NCBI GenBank assembly: GCA_022841705.1
Contig: JALHQZ010000002.1
Span: 1,674,001 to 1,738,000, forward strand
DNA length: 64,000 nt
Origin: Pirellulales bacterium
GTDB lineage: Bacteria > Planctomycetota > Planctomycetia > Pirellulales > Lacipirellulaceae
Direction: 5' to 3'
Positions 54,308 to 63,325 of this stretch are shown here, piece after piece. Below the pieces are notes generated by a model. It searched no databases. It saw nothing but the letters and a program-made list of their open reading frames with translations, and was not told the origin of the DNA. The translations under genes were made by a program, and so were the position numbers. Position 1 is the first letter of the stretch, and every line of letters begins with the position of its first letter.

Positions 54308-55323
54308 GCTCTGCCGCTCTCCAACGTGAATTCGCCCCCGTGAGTGAAACAATCGCCGCACCACGCCCTGCCCACTACCGTGTGGCAGTGGTGATTCTCA
54401 ACTATCGCACGCCGCAGCTCGTGATCGATTGCCTCGCCTCGCTGGCAAGCGAAGTCGATCCGCTGCGCGACGTGGTGGTGGTGGTCGACAACGCCTCTGG
54501 CGATGATTCGGTCGAGCGGATTGAAGCGGCGATCGAGCAGAACCACTGGACCGAGTGGTGCCAATTCATTCCTTCACCCGACAACAATGGTTTCTCGGCC
54601 GGCAACAACCTGGGCTGTGCCGCAGTCGCTGCCGACTACTATCTGCTCACCAATAGCGATACGCTGTTTCGCCCCGGCGCAATCGAAGAACTGCTGCGTG
54701 GCGCCGCGGCTCATCCGCAAGCCGCCATGCTGGGGCCGCGGCTTGAATGCCTCAATGGCGATCCGCAAGTGAGTTGCTTCAAGTTTCACTCCCCCTTGAG
54801 CGAACTGATCGACGCCGCCGCCACCGGGCCGCTCACCAAACTGCTCAGCAAGTTCGATGTGCCGCGACCGGTGATCGATCACTCGGAGTGCTACGACTGG
54901 CTTGGCTTCCCCTGTGTGTTGGTGCGGAGCGATGTGCTACGGCAGGTCGGCCCGATGGATGAAGGCTTCTTCATGTACTATGAGGACGTCGATTATTGCC
55001 GACGCATTCGGCGAGCGGGGGGCGAGATTCGCTACTGGCCCGCCGCGCGCGTGGTGCATCTCGGCGGGCAAAGCTCGAACATGCGCGAGCTGACTGCCGC
55101 GTGCAAACGGCGGCCCAAGTATTTCTACGCCGCCAGAGCGCGGTACTATGCGAAGCATTTCGGCCACCTCGGACTGTGGCTGGCAAATGGATTGTGGATG
55201 GCGGGGCGGGTGTTTTCGTTAGCTCAAGAAAAGTTCCGCGGCCGGCCAACCCACATCTGCGACTCCCAAGCGCGCGACGTGTGGACCAACGGCTGGCGCC
55301 CCCTCACCGGCCCGCGTCGTTAG
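54304..55323 (+). CDS. Family 2 glycosyltransferase
   Basis: 339 residues from a GTG start overlapping the flippase stop (GTGA). GT-A fold: RVAVVILNYRTPQLVIDCLASL, VVVVDNASGDDS, NGFSAGNNLGC, LLTNSDTLF (the DxD-type metal site), GFFMYYEDVDYCRRIRRAG. This is the rhamnosyl/galactosyltransferase-like branch common in polysaccharide loci. Cytoplasmic, inverting, adds one sugar to the lipid-linked repeat. The region before the GTG belongs to the flippase frame. Confidence 0.9.
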   Translation: MSSAALQREFAPVSETIAAPRPAHYRVAVVILNYRTPQLVIDCLASLASEVDPLRDVVVVVDNASGDDSVERIEAAIEQNHWTEWCQFIPSPDNNGFSAGNNLGCAAVAADYYLLTNSDTLFRPGAIEELLRGAAAHPQAAMLGPRLECLNGDPQVSCFKFHSPLSELIDAAATGPLTKLLSKFDVPRPVIDHSECYDWLGFPCVLVRSDVLRQVGPMDEGFFMYYEDVDYCRRIRRAGGEIRYWPAARVVHLGGQSSNMRELTAACKRRPKYFYAARARYYAKHFGHLGLWLANGLWMAGRVFSLAQEKFRGRPTHICDSQARDVWTNGWRPLTGPRR

Positions 55324-55349
55324 CGGGCCCTCGCCATCCTTCACGACGC

Positions 55350-56261
55350 ATGCCGCGACTGCCCGACTTCTTGATCATCGGGGCGATGAAATCCGCCACC
55401 AGCACCCTGCATCGGCAACTGGCCGCTCAGCCGGAATTCTGGATGAGCAGCCCCAAAGAGCATTACTTCCTCAGCGATGATGCGATTTATGGCCGGGGCG
55501 CTCACTGGTACGCCCAGCAGTTCCGCAATGTGTCGCCCAACTTACTGCTGGGCGTTTCTAACACCCACTGCACCAAGCTCCCATCGTACCCGCGCGTGGT
55601 GGAGCGAATTCAAGAATCGCTTCCCGACGCGAAGTTCATCTACGTGATGCGCAATCCGCTCGAGCGAATTATCTCCCAGTATCTGCATGAATGGCTCGAG
55701 CGCGAGGTCTCCGTGAGCTTCGAACTCGCGCTGCTCGAGCGGCCAGAACTGGTAGCGTACAGTCAGTACGCGCGGCAGCTTCGCCCGTACTTGGAAGCCT
55801 TTGGCCCCCAGCGTGTGCTGCCGGTATTCGTATCGCGGTTGCGCACGCAGCCGCAGCTCGAACTCGAGCGGGTGGTGGCATTCTTAGGCGGGCGGGAGCG
55901 GCCAATTTGGCGGCAAGAGCGCGCCTGGGAGAATGTTTCCGCGCAGCGGCTGCGTTTTAGCCGCTGGCGCGATGCGGTGCTCTACGCGCCGGGCGTGTCG
56001 CAACTGCGCCAAGCGCTGCCGCAGAAGCTACGCGATCGATTCAAGCGGTTATGGCGACGGCCTCGTCCCGTTCTCACCGCGAACCAGCGGGCGCAGTTGG
56101 CCGCTCAACTTGATCCCGACCTTGCCGAACTGGGGACGTGGTTGGGCGCGGCGGAGTTAACTTGTGAGAACTTCGATGAGGTGACCAAACAAGCAAACTT
56201 GGGGTGGCAGGTTGATGACGAAAGACTCGGGCGGAACCGCGCTGCGGCTGCGGGGCGATAG
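55350..56261 (+). CDS. Sulfotransferase
   Basis: 303 residues from ATG 55350. PAPS-binding signatures are clear: 5'-phosphosulfate loop LIIGAMKSATSTLHRQL at the start, and 3'-phosphate segment FIYVMRNPLERIISQYLHEW in the middle. The start is set by the P-loop, which normally lies within the first 20 residues. Expected to place sulfate on a sugar hydroxyl, giving a sulfated polysaccharide, as often seen in marine or aquatic planctomycetes. It follows the family 2 transferase by 26 bases. Confidence 0.9.
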   Translation: MPRLPDFLIIGAMKSATSTLHRQLAAQPEFWMSSPKEHYFLSDDAIYGRGAHWYAQQFRNVSPNLLLGVSNTHCTKLPSYPRVVERIQESLPDAKFIYVMRNPLERIISQYLHEWLEREVSVSFELALLERPELVAYSQYARQLRPYLEAFGPQRVLPVFVSRLRTQPQLELERVVAFLGGRERPIWRQERAWENVSAQRLRFSRWRDAVLYAPGVSQLRQALPQKLRDRFKRLWRRPRPVLTANQRAQLAAQLDPDLAELGTWLGAAELTCENFDEVTKQANLGWQVDDERLGRNRAAAAGR

Positions 56262-56295
56262 CGCCGCGCTCGAGCGCACGGCGGAGGAATGCGCG

Positions 56296-57729
56296 ATGAA
56301 AACGAACCTCGTGCTCGGCGCCGCCGGATTTATCGGTTCGGAACTCGTGCGGCAACTGCTCGTCTCGACCGAAGAGGTCCTTGTCGCTGTGGATCGCTCG
56401 CGGGCAGTTGAGATGGCAGCGCTGCCGGAGTATTCGGCTCATGCCGAGCGCCTAACTTTGCTAGCCGCATCGCTCGATGATGCCGATGAACTAGCGCGGG
56501 TCTTCGCCGCTCACGAATACGAGGTGGTGATTCACTGTGCCGAAAGCGATCCCACGCTCTCGGAGCCCCAGCAAGTGTGGCGCACGCTCCAGGTGCTCGA
56601 AGCGGTCACCGCCTACTGGCGCGAACTCCCCGCCTGGAAACAGGGCGCGTTTCGACTGCTCCAAGTGACCGATGCGGGGAGTTCAAGCGCCGTTTGTGCA
56701 CAGCTCGCCCGCAGTTACGCTCAAGCGCATGGCGTGCCCACGCTGTTGGTCAGCACCACCACTGCATACGGTCCGCACCAAGCGCCAAACGCACTCGTTC
56801 CGCAGGTGGTGGCCGACGCGCTGATCGGGCGAAAAATCTTGGTCGATCATCAAGGCGAACAAGTCTCCGCATGGCTGCATGTGAGCGACGTTTGTCGGGG
56901 TCTGCTATGCGTGCTGGACGCGGGAGAACCTGGCCGTAGTTACCACCTCTCCGGCGAATTCGAGCGGAGCGAAATGGAAGTGGTCACCAGCGTGTGCCGC
57001 GCACTCGATGAACTGGAGCTCGGCCTCCGCCAACGGCCCACTTCGCAGCTTATTCGCTACGCTTCCGCTCCGTCACCCCGCGCTCAGCTGGCGCCGTTGT
57101 CCCACGGTACACCGGTGCGGGAACTCGGCTGGCGCCCGGCCGTTGACTTCGAGAGCGGCATCCGGCACACAGTCCGGTGGTACCTCGATCGACCCCACTG
57201 GCGAGCCGACTATTTCGCAGCGCGCCAATCCGCGCCGAAGAGCGCCCCTCCGGCGGGGCAGTCTCCTTCTGAACGCTTCTTCCTGTCCCCCTCGCGACCC
57301 GCGGAGATTGAAGGGGTAGTGTTTGAGTCGCTCGACAAACAGATTGATGGCCGGGGCTGGCAAGCGCCGGTCTTCGCTGATTCCTCTCCGGCGGCGAACG
57401 ATTCCGCATGGCGGCTGAGCGCTAGCGAAACGCGGCCGGGCATCACCCGCGGCCCCATCGAAGAGCGCGACCGCGCCAGCTACTTGGGTTTCACCGGGCC
57501 GGGAGAATTCCGCCTTTACTTGTGGGATTGCCGGATCGACTCGCCAACTTTCGGCGCCCGCTACTCAACGGTGGTCGGCGAATCGAATCCCCTGTCGGTC
57601 ACCATCCCCGCCGGCGTGGTCTATGCTTATCGCAACATCGGCGACCAGTCGGGTTTGGTCTTCACGCTGGGTCCGCGCAGCGGTTCGAGCCCCACCGCGG
57701 CGCTAGAAACTGCGAGTTCGATGTTGTGA
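56296..57729 (+). CDS. Fused RmlB-like (SDR) and RmlC-like protein, catalytic residues missing
   Basis: 477 residues from ATG 56296 (GGAGGA upstream). Residues 1-310 are an extended SDR of the dTDP-glucose 4,6-dehydratase type: GAAGFIGSE (NAD loop intact), VSTTTAYGPHQAP, HVSDVCRGL and GELGWRPAVDFESGI-like end. The YxxxK pair expected near residue 135 is absent (DAGSSSAVCAQLARSY). Residues about 345-477 are a cupin of the dTDP-4-dehydrorhamnose 3,5-epimerase type: ITRGPIEERD replaces the usual His-containing RGPHEH, then LYLWDCRIDSPTFG and NPLSVTIPAGVVYAYRNI. NAD binding is likely; standard catalysis is doubtful. Confidence 0.8.
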   Translation: MKTNLVLGAAGFIGSELVRQLLVSTEEVLVAVDRSRAVEMAALPEYSAHAERLTLLAASLDDADELARVFAAHEYEVVIHCAESDPTLSEPQQVWRTLQVLEAVTAYWRELPAWKQGAFRLLQVTDAGSSSAVCAQLARSYAQAHGVPTLLVSTTTAYGPHQAPNALVPQVVADALIGRKILVDHQGEQVSAWLHVSDVCRGLLCVLDAGEPGRSYHLSGEFERSEMEVVTSVCRALDELELGLRQRPTSQLIRYASAPSPRAQLAPLSHGTPVRELGWRPAVDFESGIRHTVRWYLDRPHWRADYFAARQSAPKSAPPAGQSPSERFFLSPSRPAEIEGVVFESLDKQIDGRGWQAPVFADSSPAANDSAWRLSASETRPGITRGPIEERDRASYLGFTGPGEFRLYLWDCRIDSPTFGARYSTVVGESNPLSVTIPAGVVYAYRNIGDQSGLVFTLGPRSGSSPTAALETASSML

Positions 57730-57780
57730 GGCGCGAGTGCGTTTGTGATAGCAGACTCCTGAAGGGATTCAATCATTCAG

Positions 57781-57813
57781 CCCAGGGTTGGCCGCAAAGC
57801 GGCCTACCCTGGG
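57781..57813. repeat. Long perfect hairpin, REP-like or terminator
   Basis: CCCAGGGT-T-GGCCGC-AAA-GCGGCC-T-ACCCTGGG: 14 pairs broken by one T:T mismatch, three-base loop, no T-run. It sits 50 bases after the fused epimerase gene and between converging units. Similar GGCC-centred hairpins are repeated in planctomycete genomes (recollection), so a REP-type repeat that also ends transcripts is likely. Confidence 0.6.
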
Positions 57814-57935
57814 TACCCGGCCGCAAGCAATCATCGGCCAAGTGAATCACATCGATCGCAATCGGCGGTTGATCGGTTGCGATTTTTTGCACCCTACACG
57901 CCAGTGAGAGGTTCTCGCTGACTACGAAACTATTG

Positions 57936-58190
57936 TCACTGTGGATCGACTGATTGCTGTAATTCTTCGAGCAACTCGTCGAACTCATTATCCCCGACAG
58001 TAGTGATCTCTTGAGGAAGAAGCCACATCGCAGTTGCATCTAAGTGTGCAATCAGCGCTGCATTCACACCTTCGTCGAGTTTGCGCTTTGACCAAGAACG
58101 ATAGGCTTCGATTTGAGGTAACGGTATGTCGCGAGCTTTGACTTGAAAGTCCATCGAACGCTTCGCGATTGTACTATCTTCATCGGACAT
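57936..58190 (-). CDS. Small acidic protein of unknown function
   Basis: 84 residues: MSDEDSTIAKRSMDFQVKAR, then YRSWSKRKLDEGVNAALIAHLDATAMWLL and an acidic Glu/Gln-rich end (FDELLEELQQSVDPQ). Helical and soluble; no family recognised. It lies alone between the epimerase gene and the next glycosyltransferase. The amino-acid composition looks coding but there is no other support. Confidence 0.45.
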   Translation of the reverse strand: MSDEDSTIAKRSMDFQVKARDIPLPQIEAYRSWSKRKLDEGVNAALIAHLDATAMWLLPQEITTVGDNEFDELLEELQQSVDPQ

Positions 58191-58251
58191 AGAGGCCGGT
58201 CCGCTTAGAGATTCATAAGGCGCGTTAAATCGCTAGCGTTAGCGCACATCA

Positions 58252-59616
58252 TTATATGCCAATCGTTGCGGTGGTCGGCGCCCCCACCAGCCCCGGCAAA
58301 TCATCACCACGCAACAGCGCCCCGCAATCGGGCGGCGGCGAAACGGGCTTCGGCCCAGCGCACAGGACCCAATCATAAACTTGGGCGTCGAGTTCCGCTT
58401 TCGCTTCCCAAGTGAAATGCGTCCGGGCGCGATCGGTGGCGGCGGCGGACATGCGCGCCAAGAGATCGGGCGCAGCGGCGAGATTGCGTAGACACGCGGA
58501 CAACTGTGACACCAGCGCGCTATGCGGGCCGAGGTCAATGCAGACGCCGATTTCCGGCGACAAGAATTCGGGCGGGCCGCCGTAGTCAACCACCACCGGC
58601 ACGCAGCCGAGCGCCATGGCTTCCAGCACCACGGCGCCCCCCAGTTCGCGAATGCTGGGGAACGCGAAGACATCGCTTGTGGCGTAGTAATTCTGCAGTT
58701 CCGCGTGCGGCACGGAGCCAACGAACCGCACGGCCGATTCAACGCCGAGCGCGGCTGCCTGCGATTGGAGGCTCGGTAATTCGGGGCCATCTCCCACGAT
58801 GGTGAGTGTTGCTTCCCCACGCCGCAACAGTTCCGCGCTCGCTTCGAGCACGACGCCGGGGTTCTTGAATGGCACCAACCGGCCGACGAACAGAATTCGC
58901 AGCGGCCCATCGTACGTCTCCTCACGCTGGCGAGTGAAACGTGCCAGGTCGAGCGCATTCTCCGGCATGTAGAACGCTTTGTCGCGATAGCGAGCCGGCA
59001 GTTGCTCAAACGTCGAACGCGAACCAACCAAGATTGCGCTGGCGTACTTGCGCGTCGCGCGATAACCGGGCAACAGCTTGTGCGCGGAGCGCACTTTGGC
59101 GAGCCACTCATGCTCGCGTCGCCGCAGGTGAGCAAATTCCTTCGGCCACGGCAGGCCACCGTTCAGCGGTCCAAGCACAAACGGCACGCCCACACGATGA
59201 CACTTCTTCGCCAGCGACGACGGCACCGCCGGGCTCATCGGCGTCACGCGATGCACCACACTAAAGCGCCCGCTTTGGAGTTCATCGCGGAATCGCCGCC
59301 ACACCAATTGCTCGAAGTACCACTGGCCCAGGGGCGCGAACGCCATCACGGTGGTGTAGCCTTTTTCCGAGCCGCCCCGAATGAGGTTCGTGAGCTTCCA
59401 GACCGGGCGCGAAATCGCTTCGGAATCAATCGCCGTGAAGTCGCGCCCTTCGACAAGTCCGGCCCGCGAGAATGCGTCGCGATTGCGAATCTGCGTCACG
59501 AGATGCGACTCAGTCCGCGCCGCAATCGCGCGGCAGTGCGACCACCCGACTAGCGGCACACTCTGCCACTCGGGATTGCATTGCTCCGCAATCAAGAGCA
59601 CACGCGGGGTGGGCAT
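58252..59616 (-). CDS. Family 4 glycosyltransferase
   Basis: 454 residues from ATG 59616, chosen because the GT-B fold begins right there (PRVLLIAEQCNPEW). Family features: VLGPLNGGLPWP, ILVGSRSTFEQLP, MPENALDLARF, LRILFVGRLVPFKNPGVVLEA, LTIVGDGPELPSLQ, VFAFPSIRELGGAVVLEAMALGCVPVVVDYGGPPE (EX7E pair) . Cytoplasmic retaining transferase. It follows the NtrC-type regulator by 28 bases in the same direction, so regulator and enzyme are probably cotranscribed. Confidence 0.9.
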   Translation of the reverse strand: MPTPRVLLIAEQCNPEWQSVPLVGWSHCRAIAARTESHLVTQIRNRDAFSRAGLVEGRDFTAIDSEAISRPVWKLTNLIRGGSEKGYTTVMAFAPLGQWYFEQLVWRRFRDELQSGRFSVVHRVTPMSPAVPSSLAKKCHRVGVPFVLGPLNGGLPWPKEFAHLRRREHEWLAKVRSAHKLLPGYRATRKYASAILVGSRSTFEQLPARYRDKAFYMPENALDLARFTRQREETYDGPLRILFVGRLVPFKNPGVVLEASAELLRRGEATLTIVGDGPELPSLQSQAAALGVESAVRFVGSVPHAELQNYYATSDVFAFPSIRELGGAVVLEAMALGCVPVVVDYGGPPEFLSPEIGVCIDLGPHSALVSQLSACLRNLAAAPDLLARMSAAATDRARTHFTWEAKAELDAQVYDWVLCAGPKPVSPPPDCGALLRGDDLPGLVGAPTTATIGI

Positions 59617-59644
59617 TTGTTGTTTGGCCTCCGACGACAATCGC

Positions 59645-61066
59645 CTACGAGTGCGACTGAAGCGGGTCTGCCGCTCCCACTTCAAACCGGCTCATCCGCT
59701 GGCGCGGCAACGTGATTTGATAGCGCTTCAGCTTGCGGTAGAGCGTTGCTTGCCCGATGCCCAGTAGCCGCGCCGCGGTGACGGCGTGACCGCCGGCGTT
59801 CTCGAGCGCTTCCAGAATCGCGCGGCGCTGCACTTGATCCATCTGCCGCAGGTCCTGATCGGAAAGCGACGGGGCGGGCGAACCTGAACCGGACACCAGG
59901 CCGATGCCAAGCGCCACATGGTCGGGCAAACTGCTCACGCCAAGCTCGTCGTCGCGGGTGAGAATCACCATTCGTTCGGCCACATGCTCCAGCTCGCGCA
60001 CGTTGCCGGGCCACGAGTACGATTCCATCGCGGCCAGCGCCGCGGTGGTCAGCGGTTTGCGGGGCCGGCCGTGGCGGTCGGCGGCGCGGGCGAGGAAGAA
60101 CTCCACCAGCGGGCGAATCTCTTCGCGCCGATCGCGCAGCGGCGGCACCACGATCTCTACCACCTGTAATCGGTAGAACAAATCTTCCCGGAGCAGCCCA
60201 TCCTTCACCAACCGGCGCGAGCAACGATTGGTCGCCGAAATCAACCGCACATCCACCGTGCGAGAGGCGCTCGACCCCACGCGGTGGTAAGCGCCTTCCT
60301 GCAGGAACCGCAACAGCTTGGCTTGCAGTTGCAACTCCATCTCGCCGATTTCATCGAGGAACAGCGTGCCGCCGTTGGCCGTTTCGCACCAGCCGACATG
60401 CGTGCGGTCGGCCCCGGTGAACGCCCCCTTCTCGTGGCCGAACAGCACGCTCTCGGCCAGTTTCTCAGGCAACGCCGCCATGTTCACCGCCACGAACTCC
60501 TGCTGTCGGCGGCGACTGCGCTCGTGAATCGCGCGGGCGACCAGTTCCTTGCCCACCCCGCTTTCGCCGGTGATCAGCACTTTAGCGTCGGTTGGCGCCA
60601 CTTCGTTGATGGTGTCCAGCACCTTCTGCATCGCGGGGCTTTGGCCGGCAATCAGCCGCGGCGTGTCGGGCGGCGGGGAGACTACCGGCGTGCCATGCTC
60701 GACTGCATCCAGCAGCACTAGCCGCAACCGCTCCAGGTCCACGGGCTTCGTGAGAAAATCGAACGCCCCCATCTTGATCGCCCCCACGGCGGTCGCCACC
60801 GTGGCGTGGCCCGTGAGCATGATGATCGGCGCCGCGAAGCCATCGCGCGTCAGCCGTTCGAGGATTTCGATGCCGTTCGCTTCGCCAAACTGCAAATCGA
60901 GCAGCATCACGTCGGGCGTTTTGCGATAGATCGCTTCGTAAACCGCCGCTTTGTTGGCCGCCACACGGGGCGCCCAGCCGAACCGGCCGAGATAAATCCG
61001 CAGTGCTTCGAGCACGTCGGGATCGTCATCCGCAAGCAGGAGGTCGTTGCGTTCGATAGTTTGCAT
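59645..61066 (-). CDS. NtrC-family sigma-54-dependent response regulator
   Basis: 473 residues from ATG 61066. Receiver domain: acidic pocket LADDDPD, phosphorylation site D57 in VMLLDLQFG, T/K positions LTGHA and FLTKPVD. AAA+ domain: Walker A GESGVGKE (167-174), the sigma-54 contact loop GAFTGAD (214-220), Walker B TLFLDEIGEM, arginine-finger region LREDLFYRLQV. C-terminal Fis-type helix-turn-helix (GHAVTAARLLGIGQATLYRKLKRY). It should activate sigma-54 promoters; candidates are at 51815 and 63257. Upstream partners are an Hpt protein and a hybrid kinase, all in one direction. Confidence 0.95.
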   Translation of the reverse strand: MQTIERNDLLLADDDPDVLEALRIYLGRFGWAPRVAANKAAVYEAIYRKTPDVMLLDLQFGEANGIEILERLTRDGFAAPIIMLTGHATVATAVGAIKMGAFDFLTKPVDLERLRLVLLDAVEHGTPVVSPPPDTPRLIAGQSPAMQKVLDTINEVAPTDAKVLITGESGVGKELVARAIHERSRRRQQEFVAVNMAALPEKLAESVLFGHEKGAFTGADRTHVGWCETANGGTLFLDEIGEMELQLQAKLLRFLQEGAYHRVGSSASRTVDVRLISATNRCSRRLVKDGLLREDLFYRLQVVEIVVPPLRDRREEIRPLVEFFLARAADRHGRPRKPLTTAALAAMESYSWPGNVRELEHVAERMVILTRDDELGVSSLPDHVALGIGLVSGSGSPAPSLSDQDLRQMDQVQRRAILEALENAGGHAVTAARLLGIGQATLYRKLKRYQITLPRQRMSRFEVGAADPLQSHS

Positions 61067-61149
61067 GTCAGCAGCCAAAATAATCACTCACTTTTCGCAG
61101 GACGCCTGTCGCTTGAAGACTGCTCGAGTCGTTAACGTAGCCAGCACCG

Positions 61150-61518
61150 TTACAGTGATAAGCTCGCGGCGGAGGCGGCCGAGACTGAAGCGCTAAGCAC
61201 CAATGTTCGCAAAGCTTGCAGCGACTTTCGCACGGCCGACCAATCGGCCCGCTGCACTTCGCAGTGCAATTGCCGCGCCGAAGCGGCGATTTCGCTCAAT
61301 CCCAACAGCCCCGCCGTTCCGGCCACCCGATGGCTAACTGCCAGCAGCAATTGGCCATCAGCATCGGCTGACAGGGTCGACAGGTGCGGAGTTATCCGGC
61401 CGAGAAATGAAGCGCGAATCGCGTCAAACTCCTCATCACCTGCGGGCAGAGAACAGAGTGGCGCGGCCGGCGTGCCGCAATCTGCCGCGGCGCAATCTGA
61501 GCGATAATTATGCATCAA
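61150..61518 (-). CDS. Histidine phosphotransfer (Hpt) domain protein
   Basis: 122 residues. Hpt signature with phosphorylatable H63: LLAVSHRVAGTAGLLGLSEIA, followed by a helical end (LHCEVQRADWSAVRKSLQALR). A stand-alone Hpt normally carries phosphate between a hybrid kinase receiver and a response regulator. Its neighbours are exactly those: kinase-receiver upstream (61595-62821), NtrC-type regulator downstream. Gaps of 76 and 83 bases suggest one operon. Confidence 0.88.
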   Translation of the reverse strand: MMHNYRSDCAAADCGTPAAPLCSLPAGDEEFDAIRASFLGRITPHLSTLSADADGQLLLAVSHRVAGTAGLLGLSEIAASARQLHCEVQRADWSAVRKSLQALRTLVLSASVSAASAASLSL

Positions 61519-61594
61519 TCCGTCCCCCGGGATTCGAGCGTGGCTAAATCAAAATTGGAACATTAAAAACCGACGCTTTCACCTGTTGTGCTCT

Positions 61595-62821
61595 CTAAAT
61601 CGCATCCGTGGGTTGAAATTTAATCGCGTCATGGTTCTGGGTGTGAAAGTGGAACAACTCCCGCACCAACCCTAACACGGCTTGTAAACCGGCCCCTTTG
61701 TCGAGCCAGGAAAATACGCCGGGGGGGAAGCGCCCCTCGCGCGGCGCGGGCATGCCGCTGAGGATCGCAATCGGAACCCGGCAGCCCGCCGCGTGCAGTT
61801 CCGCCGCTTTCGCAATGCCGGAGAAGCCGCCGCAATTCGCGTCGAGCAGCACCAGATCAAACGGAGCCAGATCGCTGATGGTCAGTTGGTCCGGTCGCGA
61901 ATGGCCCGTCACAATCACGCCGTGGGGCTTGAGCGCCAGCGCCACGAGCTGCCGAATCTCGGCATCGTCATCGATGATCAGCACACGCCGCGACGAACTC
62001 TCGTTCGATGGAGGATCGATTTCTGTTTTGAGCGTGTGCCGCGTGCTGTTGGGCGCTCCGCTCGCCAGCGCTTCTAACGGAAAATCAACACGGGCGATCG
62101 TCCCCACGCCGATCCAACTTTTGATCGTCAGCCGCCCGCCCAGCGATTCCACCAGCATCAGCGTGGTGCGAAGCCCGCGGCCTCGCTGCGTGACACATAA
62201 CTCCGCAGAGTTCGGCTGCGTGTACTTCAACACCGTCTCGCGGTCCATCCCGATGCCGTTGTCTTTCACTTCGATGAAGACCCGCTGCATGGCAGGATCC
62301 TTTGCCGACGGCTCGAGACCTGTGCTCACCAGCACTTCGCCGCGCTGCGTGTGCCGCAAAGCGTTGCTGACCAAATTGGCGAGCACGCGCTTGAGCACCA
62401 CATTCGTTCGAAACGAAACATCGGGCAGCGCCGGCGCTGGTCGCACGGCCAATCGCACGTCCCGCACATCGGCCGTCGCGCGGAAGGTATCAACCACGGT
62501 GGAGACGAGATCTTCGATCTTCGTTAAACTCTCCGCCGAGACGTTGCTGAGCACTTCGTCGTACAAGCCGTCGAGCAGTTCCAGCAGCATCCCACAGCTT
62601 GCGCGAATGCCATCAAGCGATTGCTCCCGGCTGAGCTTCGACGTGGCCAGCAAATCGGCGTAGGCCAGCACTTGCCCCGTGGCGGTCCGCAGGTCGTGGT
62701 ACCAACCCGAGGCCTCGGCGGCGTGGTAATGCGAATCCATTGCGTCTCTCGCTTCGTATTGAGGCGCTGCTGAATCGACTCCGTCGCACGACAGGAGCGA
62801 ATCCTGCGGCGCGGCGTTCAT
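61595..62821 (-). CDS. Hybrid histidine kinase (kinase plus C-terminal receiver), cytoplasmic
   Basis: 408 residues without membrane helices. H-box WYHDLRTATGQVLAYADLL with H42; ATPase domain with KRVLANLVSNALRHTQRG (N-box), VKDNGIGMD (G1) and QRGRGLRTTLMLVESLGG (G2). C-terminal receiver: RRVLIIDDDAEIRQL, FDLVLLDANCGGFSG with the phospho-Asp, ILSGMP, and Lys in WLDKGAG. No sensor domain is seen, so the signal is likely cytoplasmic or comes from a partner. It starts the regulatory operon and is divergent from the polymerase-like gene at 63326. Confidence 0.9.
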   Translation of the reverse strand: MNAAPQDSLLSCDGVDSAAPQYEARDAMDSHYHAAEASGWYHDLRTATGQVLAYADLLATSKLSREQSLDGIRASCGMLLELLDGLYDEVLSNVSAESLTKIEDLVSTVVDTFRATADVRDVRLAVRPAPALPDVSFRTNVVLKRVLANLVSNALRHTQRGEVLVSTGLEPSAKDPAMQRVFIEVKDNGIGMDRETVLKYTQPNSAELCVTQRGRGLRTTLMLVESLGGRLTIKSWIGVGTIARVDFPLEALASGAPNSTRHTLKTEIDPPSNESSSRRVLIIDDDAEIRQLVALALKPHGVIVTGHSRPDQLTISDLAPFDLVLLDANCGGFSGIAKAAELHAAGCRVPIAILSGMPAPREGRFPPGVFSWLDKGAGLQAVLGLVRELFHFHTQNHDAIKFQPTDAI

Positions 62822-63256
62822 TCAGCAACGCTCGATGCCGGTTGCGTTCGGGCCTGCGAACAACTCGTTACAGCTCTTGGGGCTGTCGACGTTCTTCGCA
62901 AGCGAATCTGGGACTGGCCCACTGCGATCAGTGCAGTTGGCGCCATCAATGGCGGGGGCCGATCGGGGGGAAATTCTTCGCACTTGGCGGTCTCGGCAAA
63001 CCGCAAGTAAACGCAGCTTAAGCGTTGTCGTGGCCAAACGCAAGCTTCTAATCGCGCAAGTGATAATCAAATTCTCGCAAAACGATATTCTGAAAAATAT
63101 CCGGGATATAGGCGGGTTTATCACTTCTCAACGGCTGTAACCAAGTTTCTTACCAAAATGATAAATAATGAGCTTCGCGATCGACGTGCTTCGATTCTGT
63201 TTGCTCCGCTAGATGCCGAGCGATACCGTCCCCCTTGAAAACGGGCCGCACTGGCG

Positions 63257-63270
63257 GGAACGAACGTTGC
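63257..63270 (+). promoter_or_regulatory. Candidate sigma-54 promoter before the polymerase-like gene
   Basis: GGAACG-AACG-TTGC: GG-N10-GC with one change in the -24 element (A for C). Half-sites of the 51640 palindrome, GTGATAA (63060-63066) and TTATCAC (63118-63124), lie 130-200 bases upstream. Weaker than the 51815 promoter. Confidence 0.45.
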
Positions 63271-63325
63271 TGCTGGGGGGGACCGACACATTTGTCGCCC
63301 GCCAGCTCTCTGACTCGGCTGCTCA

